From a virus: 38,849 nucleotides of DNA. The stretch covers positions 1 to 38,849 of the IMG/VR virus record IMGVR_UViG_3300025574_000006. One strand, written 5' to 3'. The position numbers and the translations under genes were made by a program. Positions 23,702-30,250 of this stretch are shown here, piece after piece (the stretch's first letter is position 1; the number at the start of each line of letters is the position of its first letter). The notes under the pieces are model-generated. The model saw only the letters and a list, made by a program, of their open reading frames with translations. It had not been told where the DNA came from and made no database searches.

Positions 23702-26297
23702 GCATCATCTCCGCATCTGGAATACCGATATCAACGGTCGCCGTTGTATGAGGACGCCAAGAGAAACGGCGTTGAAGGATGTAGCGAACACAAGCATGGT
23801 GGTCGTGGATACCTTCAGCAATTGAGTCTTTGGGGCCTTTTTTCTCTTCACCTAGTTGGGTGTCACGCTGCAAGGTCTTGAAAGTCTTGATCAAAAGTTT
23901 GTTCTCGGGACGGTTGAATATAAAGAGGCGAGGTTTACCAGTACGAGGATGGATTTTCAGTCTTTCCTTCATATTGGAAATACCCGCTGCGATACTCCCG
24001 GGGAATTTCTCGGCTTTGGTCAGGTTCGGAACGGCGTTCTTGCCACGTTTGAGCATCTGAAACACGTTTAAGTTGTCATGGATGGTCAAAGACGAGTCTG
24101 AAGACGGATCGGCTACGGCTTTAACGATTCGATGGTCTAAAGTCAGTCGTCTAAGGTCGAGTTTCATCTCTTCGACCGTCACACCTTTCTTGTAGCAGGT
24201 ATCGATATAGAAATTGTCTTCCCGGTCGGTGAAACACATCACTGCACAGGAATCTTTGACCATGTGAGGGTCGATGCCGAGAAAACCCATGTATTTCGCA
24301 TAGGGACAGCTTTCGATGTGCTGAGAACGGCCAGATTTGGCCTGACAATCGCATTCTGTGTTAAAAGGTTCGATGACATGAAGAGAATGTTGAAACAACT
24401 TGCCATAGACTAGCCCTGAAAGGCTCACAAACTCGCCCAGAAGCCGCATCTTTAGTTCTTCGTAGCTTTCCATCTCTTTTAGGATTTCACGCAGCACCTT
24501 GATGTTTGCGTGCGGATTACAAACCGAGGCGATCTGGAACCAATCGACGTTGTTGCCGTCGGTATCAGTGCCACGAGTAAACAAATCATATGTCCAACTC
24601 AAGCCTTTGGTCGGGGTCATGCAGAAGAGGACGTCAAGGCTTGACGCCGTGGTGAAACGCATCAGATTTTCTTTATAGACTTCATGGTCTGGTTCTTCGT
24701 CAAAGACGAGCATGTGCCTCGGGGGGCCTTGGAAAGTACCCAAATCTTGCTTGTTACTCATAAACTCGATGGTTCCGAGTAACTGTTTTGTAACCGGATC
24801 AATTAAGCGGAGGGTTTGTTCACCGGAGGAATAGCTTTGTTCCCAGCTTCCGCCAATGAGATGTTCTTTTGGTGCCCATTTACGGTAAGTGGGGATTAAG
24901 TTTCTTAGAACTCCGTTCTGGTAGTCCTCGCCGATGACCCGGACGTGTTGAGGGCCTTTGCGTTCTAGTCGGTGTTTGGGGTATTCGAACTTGTAGTCTT
25001 TATGGGTCGGGTCGAATACAAAGGGTAAACTGCCAGTAGCTTTAATGAGAGCTTCAATACATCCGGTTGTTGTTTTGGAATTATGCGATACTGTTTCTCC
25101 TAGGAGATAATTGTGATATAGAGGAACTTCGAAGTCGTAGTATATATTGGTTCCAATAAATGATACGCTTTCAATTGTTGTACAAGGAGGACTTAATGAA
25201 ATCAGGGCCGAAACCAGGCGCGCTTCACTTTCGATGGAAGGGTGGTATTCATAAAACAAAAACGGGTTATGTTCAAGTCTACACCCCTGGTCATCCCTAT
25301 GCACGAAAGCCCACTCCTTATGTTTGGGAGCACCGCCTTGTAATGGAGAAATCACTTGGACGATATCTCCTGCCAGTTGAAGTTGTCCACCACAAGAATG
25401 GGAATAAATCCGATAACCGTATCGAGAACCTAGAGCTTTTTCAGAGAAACTCAGATCATCTTCGACATGAATTAAGCGGTCGAGTCCCCAAATGGTCTGA
25501 AGAAGGCTATCTTCGAATGAAAGAGGCGGCGAGAAGTAAGGGCGATTTATTACGAGGGACGAAGAAACGCGTTCTTTCCGAGGAACAACTCCGCTTTTAT
25601 TTAGAAAAATGCGGGTGGATTGTTTTGGCCGTGGCTCGCCACCTTGAAACCCATCCTGAAAATGTCCTTTATTGGGTGAAACAGTATTCGATTCATTTCC
25701 ATCCGGGGAAAGCGTCACAACAGATGACCCCACTTGGAGTTCGTGAACTTTTTTCCAGCCCTCCGGCGTTAAAAGCCTATGAGCAGTCGTGCAGTCAATT
25801 TGTTTCCCGTTTGAAAACTTTACGCGATAAAGTGGCGCAACCCCTTTTTGAAAGGGAGTATTGGCTCTGGCTACTATCCTCTTACCCAGGCTCCAAGCGT
25901 ATACGAAAAACGGTTCGTGAATATCTGCAACGCGACGTTCCCCACCAAGAACTGGATCATAAATAAGGGAGTCTCCGCTAATACAGCTTTGGTTTCCTCC
26001 TGATGCGCCTCGTATAGAAGCATTTGACAGATGAACATCAATGGCCCCATGTAACTTTTGCGGGATGTCTTCTTCTTTGAGGAATTCTTTAAGGAACGCA
26101 CGTCGTTCTCCTACGATATCACCATTAACAGGGGCATAATACCAGAACGGGTTAGCTGCCTTATTACGGGCTTCCAATTCGTCTAATGCTTTTAACGACT
26201 CTTGCATCTCGGCTAAGGCTTTGGCCTTTTGCTCAGGTGTAAGAAGTCTAGGATCTTTACGTAAGATCTTGTTTGTTTCTTTACTAAGCTGGATCAA
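23694..26297 (-). CDS. terL: Terminase large subunit, interrupted in the P-loop by an intein
   Basis: 867 residues as translated, about 565 after protein splicing. The N-extein (1-104) ends GASGGNQS and the C-extein begins SKTTTG, together forming the Walker A loop GGNQSSKTT. The Walker B is HMLVFDEEP, followed by FCMTPTKG as coupling motif. The nuclease domain shows GIDPHMVKDS, VADPSSDSS and DSIAEGIHDHHA with acidic residues for metal binding. The enzyme packages DNA through the portal, whose gene follows with overlap. The start is TTG at 26297 with AAAGG upstream; the next ATG is at 26207 without a ribosome site. The intein and an antisense HNH gene are listed separately. Confidence 0.9.
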   Translation of the reverse strand: MIQLSKETNKILRKDPRLLTPEQKAKALAEMQESLKALDELEARNKAANPFWYYAPVNGDIVGERRAFLKEFLKEEDIPQKLHGAIDVHLSNASIRGASGGNQSCISGDSLIYDPVLGGERRVADIHEPFFVYAWSLGKRIVARANTPFQKGVAPLYRVKFSNGKQIDCTTAHRLLTPEGWKKVHELQVGSSVVTLSPDGNESNTVSPNKGHFQDGFQGGEPRPKQSTRIFLNKSGVVPRKERVSSSLVINRPYFSPPLSFEDSLLQTIWGLDRLIHVEDDLSFSEKALGSRYGYRIYSHSCGGQLQLAGDIVQVISPLQGGAPKHKEWAFVHRDDQGCRLEHNPFLFYEYHPSIESEARLVSALISLSPPCTTIESVSFIGTNIYYDFEVPLYHNYLLGETVSHNSKTTTGCIEALIKATGSLPFVFDPTHKDYKFEYPKHRLERKGPQHVRVIGEDYQNGVLRNLIPTYRKWAPKEHLIGGSWEQSYSSGEQTLRLIDPVTKQLLGTIEFMSNKQDLGTFQGPPRHMLVFDEEPDHEVYKENLMRFTTASSLDVLFCMTPTKGLSWTYDLFTRGTDTDGNNVDWFQIASVCNPHANIKVLREILKEMESYEELKMRLLGEFVSLSGLVYGKLFQHSLHVIEPFNTECDCQAKSGRSQHIESCPYAKYMGFLGIDPHMVKDSCAVMCFTDREDNFYIDTCYKKGVTVEEMKLDLRRLTLDHRIVKAVADPSSDSSLTIHDNLNVFQMLKRGKNAVPNLTKAEKFPGSIAAGISNMKERLKIHPRTGKPRLFIFNRPENKLLIKTFKTLQRDTQLGEEKKGPKDSIAEGIHDHHACVRYILQRRFSWRPHTTATVDIGIPDAEMMLA
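25080..25985 (-). mobile_element. Intein in terL Walker A (302 residues)
   Basis: Residues 105-406 of the precursor. Block A is CISGDSLIYD with catalytic Cys1; block B is CTTAHRLLTPEGW with the Thr-x-x-His pair, followed by VHELQVGSSVV. Near the end, block F is YYDFEVPLYHNYLLG and block G is ETVSHN with the penultimate His and terminal Asn, followed by Ser as the first C-extein residue. All residues needed for standard class 1 splicing are present. The linker between blocks B and F (about residues 195-372) shows no LAGLIDADG or in-frame HNH motif; it is the reverse reading of the plus-strand HNH gene. Confidence 0.9.
25196..25966 (+). CDS. HNH endonuclease encoded antisense within the intein
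   Basis: 256 residues from the ATG at 25196, preceded by AAGGAGG at ideal spacing; an in-frame ATG at 25160 lacks one. Residues 43-90 are an HNH domain: VWEHRLVMEKSLGRYLLP, then VEVVHHKNGNKSDNRIENLE and LFQRNSDHLRHE. Residues about 127-165 (LSEEQLRFYLEKCGWIVLAV through HPENVLYWVKQY) look like a helix-turn-helix. These domains correspond on the opposite strand to the intein linker between splicing blocks B and F. The remaining about 85 residues are antisense to blocks A and B and may be only read-through. Probable role: homing nuclease for the intein, cutting uninterrupted terL. A TATATATT sequence at 25141-25148 might be part of a promoter. Confidence 0.85.
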   Translation: MKSGPKPGALHFRWKGGIHKTKTGYVQVYTPGHPYARKPTPYVWEHRLVMEKSLGRYLLPVEVVHHKNGNKSDNRIENLELFQRNSDHLRHELSGRVPKWSEEGYLRMKEAARSKGDLLRGTKKRVLSEEQLRFYLEKCGWIVLAVARHLETHPENVLYWVKQYSIHFHPGKASQQMTPLGVRELFSSPPALKAYEQSCSQFVSRLKTLRDKVAQPLFEREYWLWLLSSYPGSKRIRKTVREYLQRDVPHQELDHK

Positions 26298-26363
26298 CGG
26301 TTGCCTTTACTGGCTTTCCCGTTGACCTTGCGGTGTTGGGGCTACTTCATTAAAACGTTTGAA

Positions 26364-26459
26364 TTAAGAAGGCTTGTTTAAGATCGCCTTTACTTCATCA
26401 GTGATACCCAGGCTTCGGATAAGGCTGATAATAATTCTAACGTTGGTCGAGTGTTCCAT
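26364..26459 (-). CDS. 31-residue microprotein upstream of terL
   Basis: The frame begins at ATG 26459, overlapping the stop of the preceding small gene as TAATG, and ends at TAA 26364. The product MEHSTNVRIIISLIRSLGIT followed by DEVKAILNKPS is helical. Support is the exact overlap and sensible composition; nothing is known of function. Confidence 0.45.
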   Translation of the reverse strand: MEHSTNVRIIISLIRSLGITDEVKAILNKPS

Positions 26460-26629
26460 TATTCTTGGTCTCCGAAGTCGGTTATCTCGTCTTTCTTCAC
26501 AAGTTTACAAAGCCACATATACTTAGTCGCAGCTTCTTGGTTTGTGATTTCCTTTATTCCGAACGGAGTGGGGATTGCCCATACCGGAGGACTATAGGGA
26601 CGTTTTGCGAATTCGAGTACCGTTTCCAC
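26459..26629 (-). CDS. 56-residue hypothetical protein
   Basis: GTG start at 26629 overlaps the previous stop as TAGTG; the stop overlaps the next ATG as TAATG. The product contains RPYSPPVWAIPTPFGIKEIT and a Lys-rich helical end. It fills the space before terL in a continuous chain of overlapping genes. No family recognised. Confidence 0.55.
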   Translation of the reverse strand: METVLEFAKRPYSPPVWAIPTPFGIKEITNQEAATKYMWLCKLVKKDEITDFGDQE

Positions 26630-26973
26630 TAGTTCTCAGGCGTATCAACGTTCAACTGGTTCGCCATCTGATCCTGACCACGGTTGAGCGGGGACAATCC
26701 CTCCTCAACACGATCTTGATTCAGATAGCCCGGAACACCATGACCTTGACTATAGACTGTCGGGCCACCCATGAACTCCAGTGTGCCTTTACGCCAAACG
26801 TGACGGGCATAATCCATCGAGTCTTTAACCGGAGGCTCAGAAGAAGGCGGATTCGCAACGGGGATATCACCTAAGATATCTTTCGTATTGAACCCTAACT
26901 CCAAGTTACCAGGAGGATAGAAGTTATAAGCCTGTGTATCCGGGCCGTTCTTATTTTTGAAATTAAGGCTCAT
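26629..26973 (-). CDS. Hypothetical protein, late operon
   Basis: 114 residues with AAGGGG ahead of the ATG. Pro/Asn/Gly-rich and probably extended (NFYPPGNLELGFNTK, GGPTVYSQGHGVPGYLNQD). The composition is like that of small virion or packaging-associated proteins. No family recognised. Confidence 0.65.
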   Translation of the reverse strand: MSLNFKNKNGPDTQAYNFYPPGNLELGFNTKDILGDIPVANPPSSEPPVKDSMDYARHVWRKGTLEFMGGPTVYSQGHGVPGYLNQDRVEEGLSPLNRGQDQMANQLNVDTPEN

Positions 26974-26982
26974 AAATACCCC

Positions 26983-27252
26983 TTATTTCGATTGATCTTC
27001 CTCAACAGCTTCTTCTTTATCTTCCGTCACGGTACGTCCTTTCGTCGATTCACCGAACAAGGTCGTGTCGTCAGAACCCAAAAGACCGGCTTTTTTCATG
27101 AATATTGCGTCCGGTTTCATCGAACTACCATTATGAAACGTAGCACTTTTATATTCGTCACGAGAAAGTCCGTTCGCCCCGCTCTTAACGTCAAAGTCTT
27201 CAAACGATTTAATCCCAGGCTTCTCGGGTGTAACACTGATTTTACCGTCCAT
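26983..27252 (-). CDS. Acidic hypothetical protein
   Basis: 89 residues from the ATG at 27252, chosen because GGAGG lies eight bases upstream; a longer frame to 27273 lacks a site. Acidic C-terminus (TEDKEEAVEEDQSK), Ser/Gly/Asp-rich body. Function unknown. Confidence 0.65.
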   Translation of the reverse strand: MDGKISVTPEKPGIKSFEDFDVKSGANGLSRDEYKSATFHNGSSMKPDAIFMKKAGLLGSDDTTLFGESTKGRTVTEDKEEAVEEDQSK

Positions 27253-27253
27253 A

Positions 27254-27427
27254 CTATTTGCCTCCACTATCATTATTATCGCCCGGGAATACGCCCGGAA
27301 CGCCTGCTACGTCAATCTTTTTCGCTGTGTCTTTATCGCTGGTATGTTTGCCACGAGAGGCCATATAGGCCGCCTCAGCCGCTTTGCCCTGTTTCTCAAT
27401 TTCACCAAAAAATAGTTTATCGCCCAT
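27254..27427 (-). CDS. 57-residue hypothetical protein
   Basis: The ATG at 27427 has GGAAGGAG at good spacing, while the frame further upstream (to 27562) overlaps another small gene and is basic nonsense. The product begins MGDKLFFGEIEKQGKAAEAA and ends in an Asp/Gly-rich tail (VFPGDNNDSGGK). No family recognised. Confidence 0.65.
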   Translation of the reverse strand: MGDKLFFGEIEKQGKAAEAAYMASRGKHTSDKDTAKKIDVAGVPGVFPGDNNDSGGK

Positions 27428-27479
27428 GTTCGCTCCTTCCAATATATACTGAATATCATACATTATCGAATGAAGCTTA

Positions 27480-27647
27480 TCATCGACTATTGTATTTCGC
27501 CACTTTTTTGTGAAATTCTTTAACCTTCTCAGGTAAACTCTTGCCCTTGCTCGCAGTATCAAACTCCTTAACTACCTTCGACGAAATCTTCCCCTTACTC
27601 GCCGCATAATGAAAGAATCGTTCCTGAGCTTTACTTTTGTATGGCAC
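27480..27647 (-). CDS. Small conserved phage protein (PYKSKAQERFFHYAA type)
   Basis: 55 residues from GTG at 27647 to TGA at 27480: MPYKSKAQERFFHYAASKGK, then ISSKVVKEFDTASKGKSLPE and a basic helix. The opening P-[FY]-K-S-x-A-Q-x-R-[FY]-F-x-A-A and the later GKxLPExV are, from memory, a very common pattern in small phage proteins of unknown role. It overlaps the preceding gene. Confidence 0.7.
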   Translation of the reverse strand: MPYKSKAQERFFHYAASKGKISSKVVKEFDTASKGKSLPEKVKEFHKKVAKYNSR

Positions 27648-27783
27648 GTTTCACCACCTTCCGCTTAATATACTTCTTACCAGATGTCTGAAAATCTTTC
27701 TGTCTCAACAATTCCATGTAAGCCGTCAATTGACGCTCAGCGTCTAACCACTTGTCTCTCCAATACTTGGCCTCAGCATCCAT
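27631..27783 (-). CDS. 50-residue basic helical protein
   Basis: ATG at 27783 overlaps the stop of the upstream gene as TAATG. The product MDAEAKYWRDKWLDAERQLT followed by a Lys/Arg-rich end is a single charged helix, possibly a coiled coil. Part of the same chain of overlapping small genes; function unknown. Confidence 0.55.
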   Translation of the reverse strand: MDAEAKYWRDKWLDAERQLTAYMELLRQKDFQTSGKKYIKRKVVKRAIQK

Positions 27784-27974
27784 TACAGCGGCCCGTAGTA
27801 TTCTTTAACAATACCCTTATTCAATCTGCGCTCTTGCCTAAGACGCCACTTACTCAAAACTTTCCAATGCCTATGGCTAATCTCATCTAACGAATTCAGA
27901 ATATCGTCCCACACCGGATCTACTTCGCCCGGTTCGTTCTTTAACCAGGCAACAAATTTTCTAAATAGTTTCAT
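27783..27974 (-). CDS. 63-residue hypothetical protein
   Basis: Start overlaps the previous stop as ATGA. Sequence FRKFVAWLKNEPGEVDPVWD and RHWKVLSKWRLRQERRLNKG suggests an amphipathic N-terminal helix and a basic helix. No family recognised. Confidence 0.6.
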   Translation of the reverse strand: MKLFRKFVAWLKNEPGEVDPVWDDILNSLDEISHRHWKVLSKWRLRQERRLNKGIVKEYYGPL

Positions 27975-28303
27975 GCCTTTTTCTTTTTTCGCGCAAATTT
28001 TGTCTTCACCTTGCTCCGCATCAGGTTAATCATACCCCGGACTTTTCCAAAAGAGTCTCCATTCGTGAAGTAGAGAGCTTTACGATAAGCCGTTCCTCGG
28101 ATTAGATCGATACCACGAAGAGTCTTTTTGTTTTCAGCGCTAAATTCTATCGTCGATCCGTTAGGAAACGTTACCCTTTTGTTTTGAGCGTAAGATTCGG
28201 GAAGAGTGTAACTATTAGGCTTAGGGGTGGTACTCCCGACCTCACCCACCTCCCCTTCGGCAAGACCATGGTTTCGTCTAATCTTTCTTAAGCCTAGGAT
28301 CAT
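27971..28303 (-). CDS. Basic hypothetical protein
   Basis: 110 residues. The middle (KRVTFPNGSTIEFSAENKKT, LRGIDLIRGTAYRKALYFTN) looks like a small beta domain with a GxxI/L-RGT motif; its FPNGS..EFSAEN..TLRGI wording recalls terminase-like P-loop neighbours only vaguely. The C-terminus is strongly basic. The ATG overlaps a 27-residue ORF as ATGA. Confidence 0.6.
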   Translation of the reverse strand: MILGLRKIRRNHGLAEGEVGEVGSTTPKPNSYTLPESYAQNKRVTFPNGSTIEFSAENKKTLRGIDLIRGTAYRKALYFTNGDSFGKVRGMINLMRSKVKTKFARKKKKA

Positions 28304-28383
28304 ATTACTTGATACTCAGTAGCTTTGATGTAAGTGCTTGATACTGTGCGTGTTGCATCACATCTGCTTCTGATAATACACAT
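28300..28383 (-). CDS. 27-residue linking microORF
   Basis: ATG at 28383 overlaps the HTH gene stop (TAATG), and its TGA overlaps the next ATG (ATGA). The product is MCIIRSRCDATRTVSSTYIK plus seven residues. The two exact overlaps fill the only gap between two coupled genes, so it may serve translational coupling rather than make a functional peptide. Confidence 0.4.
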   Translation of the reverse strand: MCIIRSRCDATRTVSSTYIKATEYQVI

Positions 28384-28874
28384 TATGTCTTATCATCCAT
28401 GCTCTCACCGTTGAGCTCAGCTATACGCTTCATGACCTTAGCTCTATCATCCTCTATGCTCTGCGTAACACCACGAAACGATACATTATCAGTGCTTAGA
28501 TTCTCCATCAATCTGCCCTTCTCAATGCCTATTGCTGATATCGTCATTAGCTGCAAAGCGCTTGATTGTGATAGCTTTTCATCTGATATTGCATCTTGAG
28601 CACGATGTGCATTAGCATATGTCATCCCAACTAGAGCATTTTTGATCGCGTCGACTTTAGATTTTGGAAGTAATTCAAAGCTCTTATCCTTCATTACACT
28701 ATATACGTTTGGTCTAGACATGCCTTCTTGCTTAGCTATCTTTGTAATACTCATCCCGGATTCAGCTAATGCTCTTACAGCTAGTTTACGAGCTACTGTG
28801 TAACGATTGCCGTGGACTTTCTTGTTGTAGGTGGGCTTAGGAGTGGATTGTTGAGGTTGGCTTGTAGAATCCAT
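28383..28874 (-). CDS. HTH DNA-binding protein, possible terminase small subunit
   Basis: 163 residues. Residues about 25-60 (RYTVARKLAVRALAESGMSI, TKIAKQEGMSRPNVYSVMKD) form a resolvase-like helix-turn-helix; the rest is helical. It is the first gene of the packaging/structural operon, some 2 kb before terL, where a small terminase is commonly found, but a transcription regulator is equally possible. The ATG has no Shine-Dalgarno; a promoter-like sequence ends seven bases before it (28882-28911). Confidence 0.65.
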   Translation of the reverse strand: MDSTSQPQQSTPKPTYNKKVHGNRYTVARKLAVRALAESGMSITKIAKQEGMSRPNVYSVMKDKSFELLPKSKVDAIKNALVGMTYANAHRAQDAISDEKLSQSSALQLMTISAIGIEKGRLMENLSTDNVSFRGVTQSIEDDRAKVMKRIAELNGESMDDKT

Positions 28875-28881
28875 TTGGTTG

Positions 28882-28911
28882 AGTATTGATCTTTGTTGAT
28901 TGTTTTGTCAA
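28882..28911 (-). promoter_or_regulatory. Putative promoter of structural operon
   Basis: Minus strand TTGACA (28911-28906), 18-base spacer, AATACT (28887-28882). The -35 is perfect and the -10 matches TATAAT at four of six positions. The hexamer ends seven bases before the ATG at 28874, so the transcript would be nearly leaderless, which agrees with the missing ribosome site. Confidence 0.45.
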
Positions 28912-29178
28912 GTGTTGAGGCGTAGAAATCCCATGGATCCTTTATTTCCGGTTTCTTACGGTATCGTGTTGGCGGCACGCTTTATGATGCGAGGCCTGAA
29001 GTAGTGTAGCTCTAGAACAGGTCTTACTCGCTTCTATGTTTGTTGTCCATTATCACGGTGCACCGATGTTTCGTGCGTTGGTGATGATCCTGCTTAGATC
29101 TACGCCTATTGCAGAATGGGTTTACAGTATAAGTTTAGGTTCTCTGGTTTGGTTGTGCAAACTATTTTTATTTAGTTG
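28912..29178. other. Divergent intergenic region without a supported gene
   Basis: This interval separates the leftward structural operon from the rightward three-gene operon. A GTG-initiated minus frame (28793-28978) overlaps the promoter and HTH gene and is not accepted. Short dyads such as GCAC/GTGC near 29060-29075 are visible, but nothing diagnostic. It may hold operator sites for a regulator acting on both promoters. Confidence 0.5.
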
Positions 29179-29208
29179 TTGACATTGGTTACATACTTGC
29201 GCTAGAAT
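29179..29208 (+). promoter_or_regulatory. Sigma70-like promoter of plus-strand operon
   Basis: TTGACA at 29179-29184, 18-base spacer, TAGAAT at 29203-29208 (five of six to consensus). The best promoter seen in the window; it points to three small plus-strand genes starting at 29258. Confidence 0.7.
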
Positions 29209-29215
29209 GTATGTA

Positions 29216-29233
29216 TCACCGATGATAAGGTGA
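29216..29233. promoter_or_regulatory. Operator-like dyad downstream of the plus promoter
   Basis: TCACC (29216-29220) and GGTGA (29229-29233) flank GATGATAA. The dyad covers the likely transcription start region, so repressor binding here would block the promoter. CACCGATG also recurs at about 29062-29069. Inference only. Confidence 0.3.
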
Positions 29234-29257
29234 AATAAAAAGTGAGTGAGGGATAAT

Positions 29258-29404
29258 ATGAACCAGAAAAATACAGAAAAGGTTTTGATGTTCTTGGAGA
29301 GTGTTTCACGTTCGGCTTGCTTAGATCAAGTCTCTGGAGACAAATGCCGTTGTTTCTCTTGCGATGCAAAGAACCTTATCGAACAGATTGAAGGGGGTAA
29401 ATAA
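29258..29404 (+). CDS. 48-residue Cys-containing protein
   Basis: ATG at 29258 with GAGGGATAAT upstream, stop at 29402-29404. The product includes FLESVSRSACLDQVSGDKCR followed by CFSCDAKNLIEQIE; Cys residues (AC, KCRCFSC) could bind a metal. First gene of the plus operon behind the 29179 promoter. No family recognised. Confidence 0.65.
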   Translation: MNQKNTEKVLMFLESVSRSACLDQVSGDKCRCFSCDAKNLIEQIEGGK

Positions 29405-29405
29405 T

Positions 29406-29729
29406 ATGAACCAATCAACCAAACAAGAGCACACGCCGACGCCGTGGGATTTAAAACAAATAAAATCGACTGGAATAATTGAAAATTGGTCATTTTGGGC
29501 CCCTATCAATGCAGGATATGACCAATTTGGTTATTTCATGGGAGATGAAGCCAACGCCGCCTTCATTGTTAATGCTGTAAACTCACATGATGCCCTGCTA
29601 GACGCATTGAAGAAAATTGCAGAGGGGCGAGGCACTTTTTCACTTGACCCATTTAAACATGCTTGTAATACCATTGAAGAGATGATCGCCATTGCAAATA
29701 ACGCTATTTCTTCAGCTGAGGGTAAATAA
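29406..29729 (+). CDS. Phage protein of HTPTPW type
   Basis: 107 residues from the ATG at 29406, with GGGGGTAAATAAT ahead. It begins MNQSTKQEHTPTPWDLKQIK, and contains DEANAAFIVNAVNSHDALLD and ALKKIAEGRG. This HTPTPW ... AFIVxAVNSHDxLLxALK pattern is common among small phage proteins of unknown function. Second gene of the plus operon. Confidence 0.75.
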   Translation: MNQSTKQEHTPTPWDLKQIKSTGIIENWSFWAPINAGYDQFGYFMGDEANAAFIVNAVNSHDALLDALKKIAEGRGTFSLDPFKHACNTIEEMIAIANNAISSAEGK

Positions 29730-29730
29730 T

Positions 29731-29874
29731 ATGAAATGCCCTAAATGCCATTTTGAGCTTAACGCTGCCTCAGAGCTTGCAAAACAAAGAGCTTTGAAGC
29801 TTACCCCGGAAAGACGCAAAGAAATCGCTCTGAAGGCTATCCAAGCACGTTGGGCGAAGGTTAAAGTTGCTTAG
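29731..29874 (+). CDS. 47-residue protein with CxxC and basic helix
   Basis: ATG at 29731, one base after the previous stop, with GAGGGTAAATAAT upstream. MKCPKCHFELNAASELAKQR shows one CxxC pair; the end LTPERRKEIALKAIQARWAK is a basic, DNA-binding-like helix. Last gene of the plus operon. No terminator was found between it and the convergent minus gene. Confidence 0.7.
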   Translation: MKCPKCHFELNAASELAKQRALKLTPERRKEIALKAIQARWAKVKVA

Positions 29875-29923
29875 ATTGAGTTTAAACCGCTGTCAATGGG
29901 CCTAGGATCGATGATTTGATGTT

Positions 29924-30250
29924 TTAGGCAGTAGGCAGTTGAATTGCTTGAATCTTCGCTGTGACAGCGTTTATGGCGTCTACAGCGGGTGTCAAATCAA
30001 CATTCTTAATGTTTCCAAGGCTTGAAACAAGCGTATCAACGGCTGTGCTCATTGCTGCGACTGCATCCAAAACGTCTTGAAGGTTCTTCATAATTTCTCC
30101 TAAATGATTGAATTTGTGATGTTTTCTTCGCTTCTTTGAGACTTGCTTTCCGGCATATTGCTGAACTGCCTCGTCAATAAGGCTCGGTTTTAAATCTTTA
30201 ATCTTCAAAATCTTCTTTTTCTTATTCTTCGATCCTTTAGTTCTAGCCAT
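29924..30250 (-). CDS. Basic protein with helical C-terminal half (possible internal start)
   Basis: 108 residues from the ATG at 30250, overlapping the upstream stop as TAATG. The first 53 residues are very basic (MARTKGSKNKKKKILKIKDL, VSKKRRKHHKF); the last 55 form an Ala/Val/Leu helix pair (MKNLQDVLDAVAAMSTAVDT). The second half starts at an ATG (30091) with its own TTTAGGAG ribosome site, so it may also be made as a separate product. Confidence 0.6.
   Translation of the reverse strand: MARTKGSKNKKKKILKIKDLKPSLIDEAVQQYAGKQVSKKRRKHHKFNHLGEIMKNLQDVLDAVAAMSTAVDTLVSSLGNIKNVDLTPAVDAINAVTAKIQAIQLPTA

Noticed and set aside
28793-28978. GTG-initiated 61-codon minus frame upstream of the HTH gene
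   Set aside because: It covers the promoter and overlaps the HTH gene by about 80 bases, with no ribosome site.
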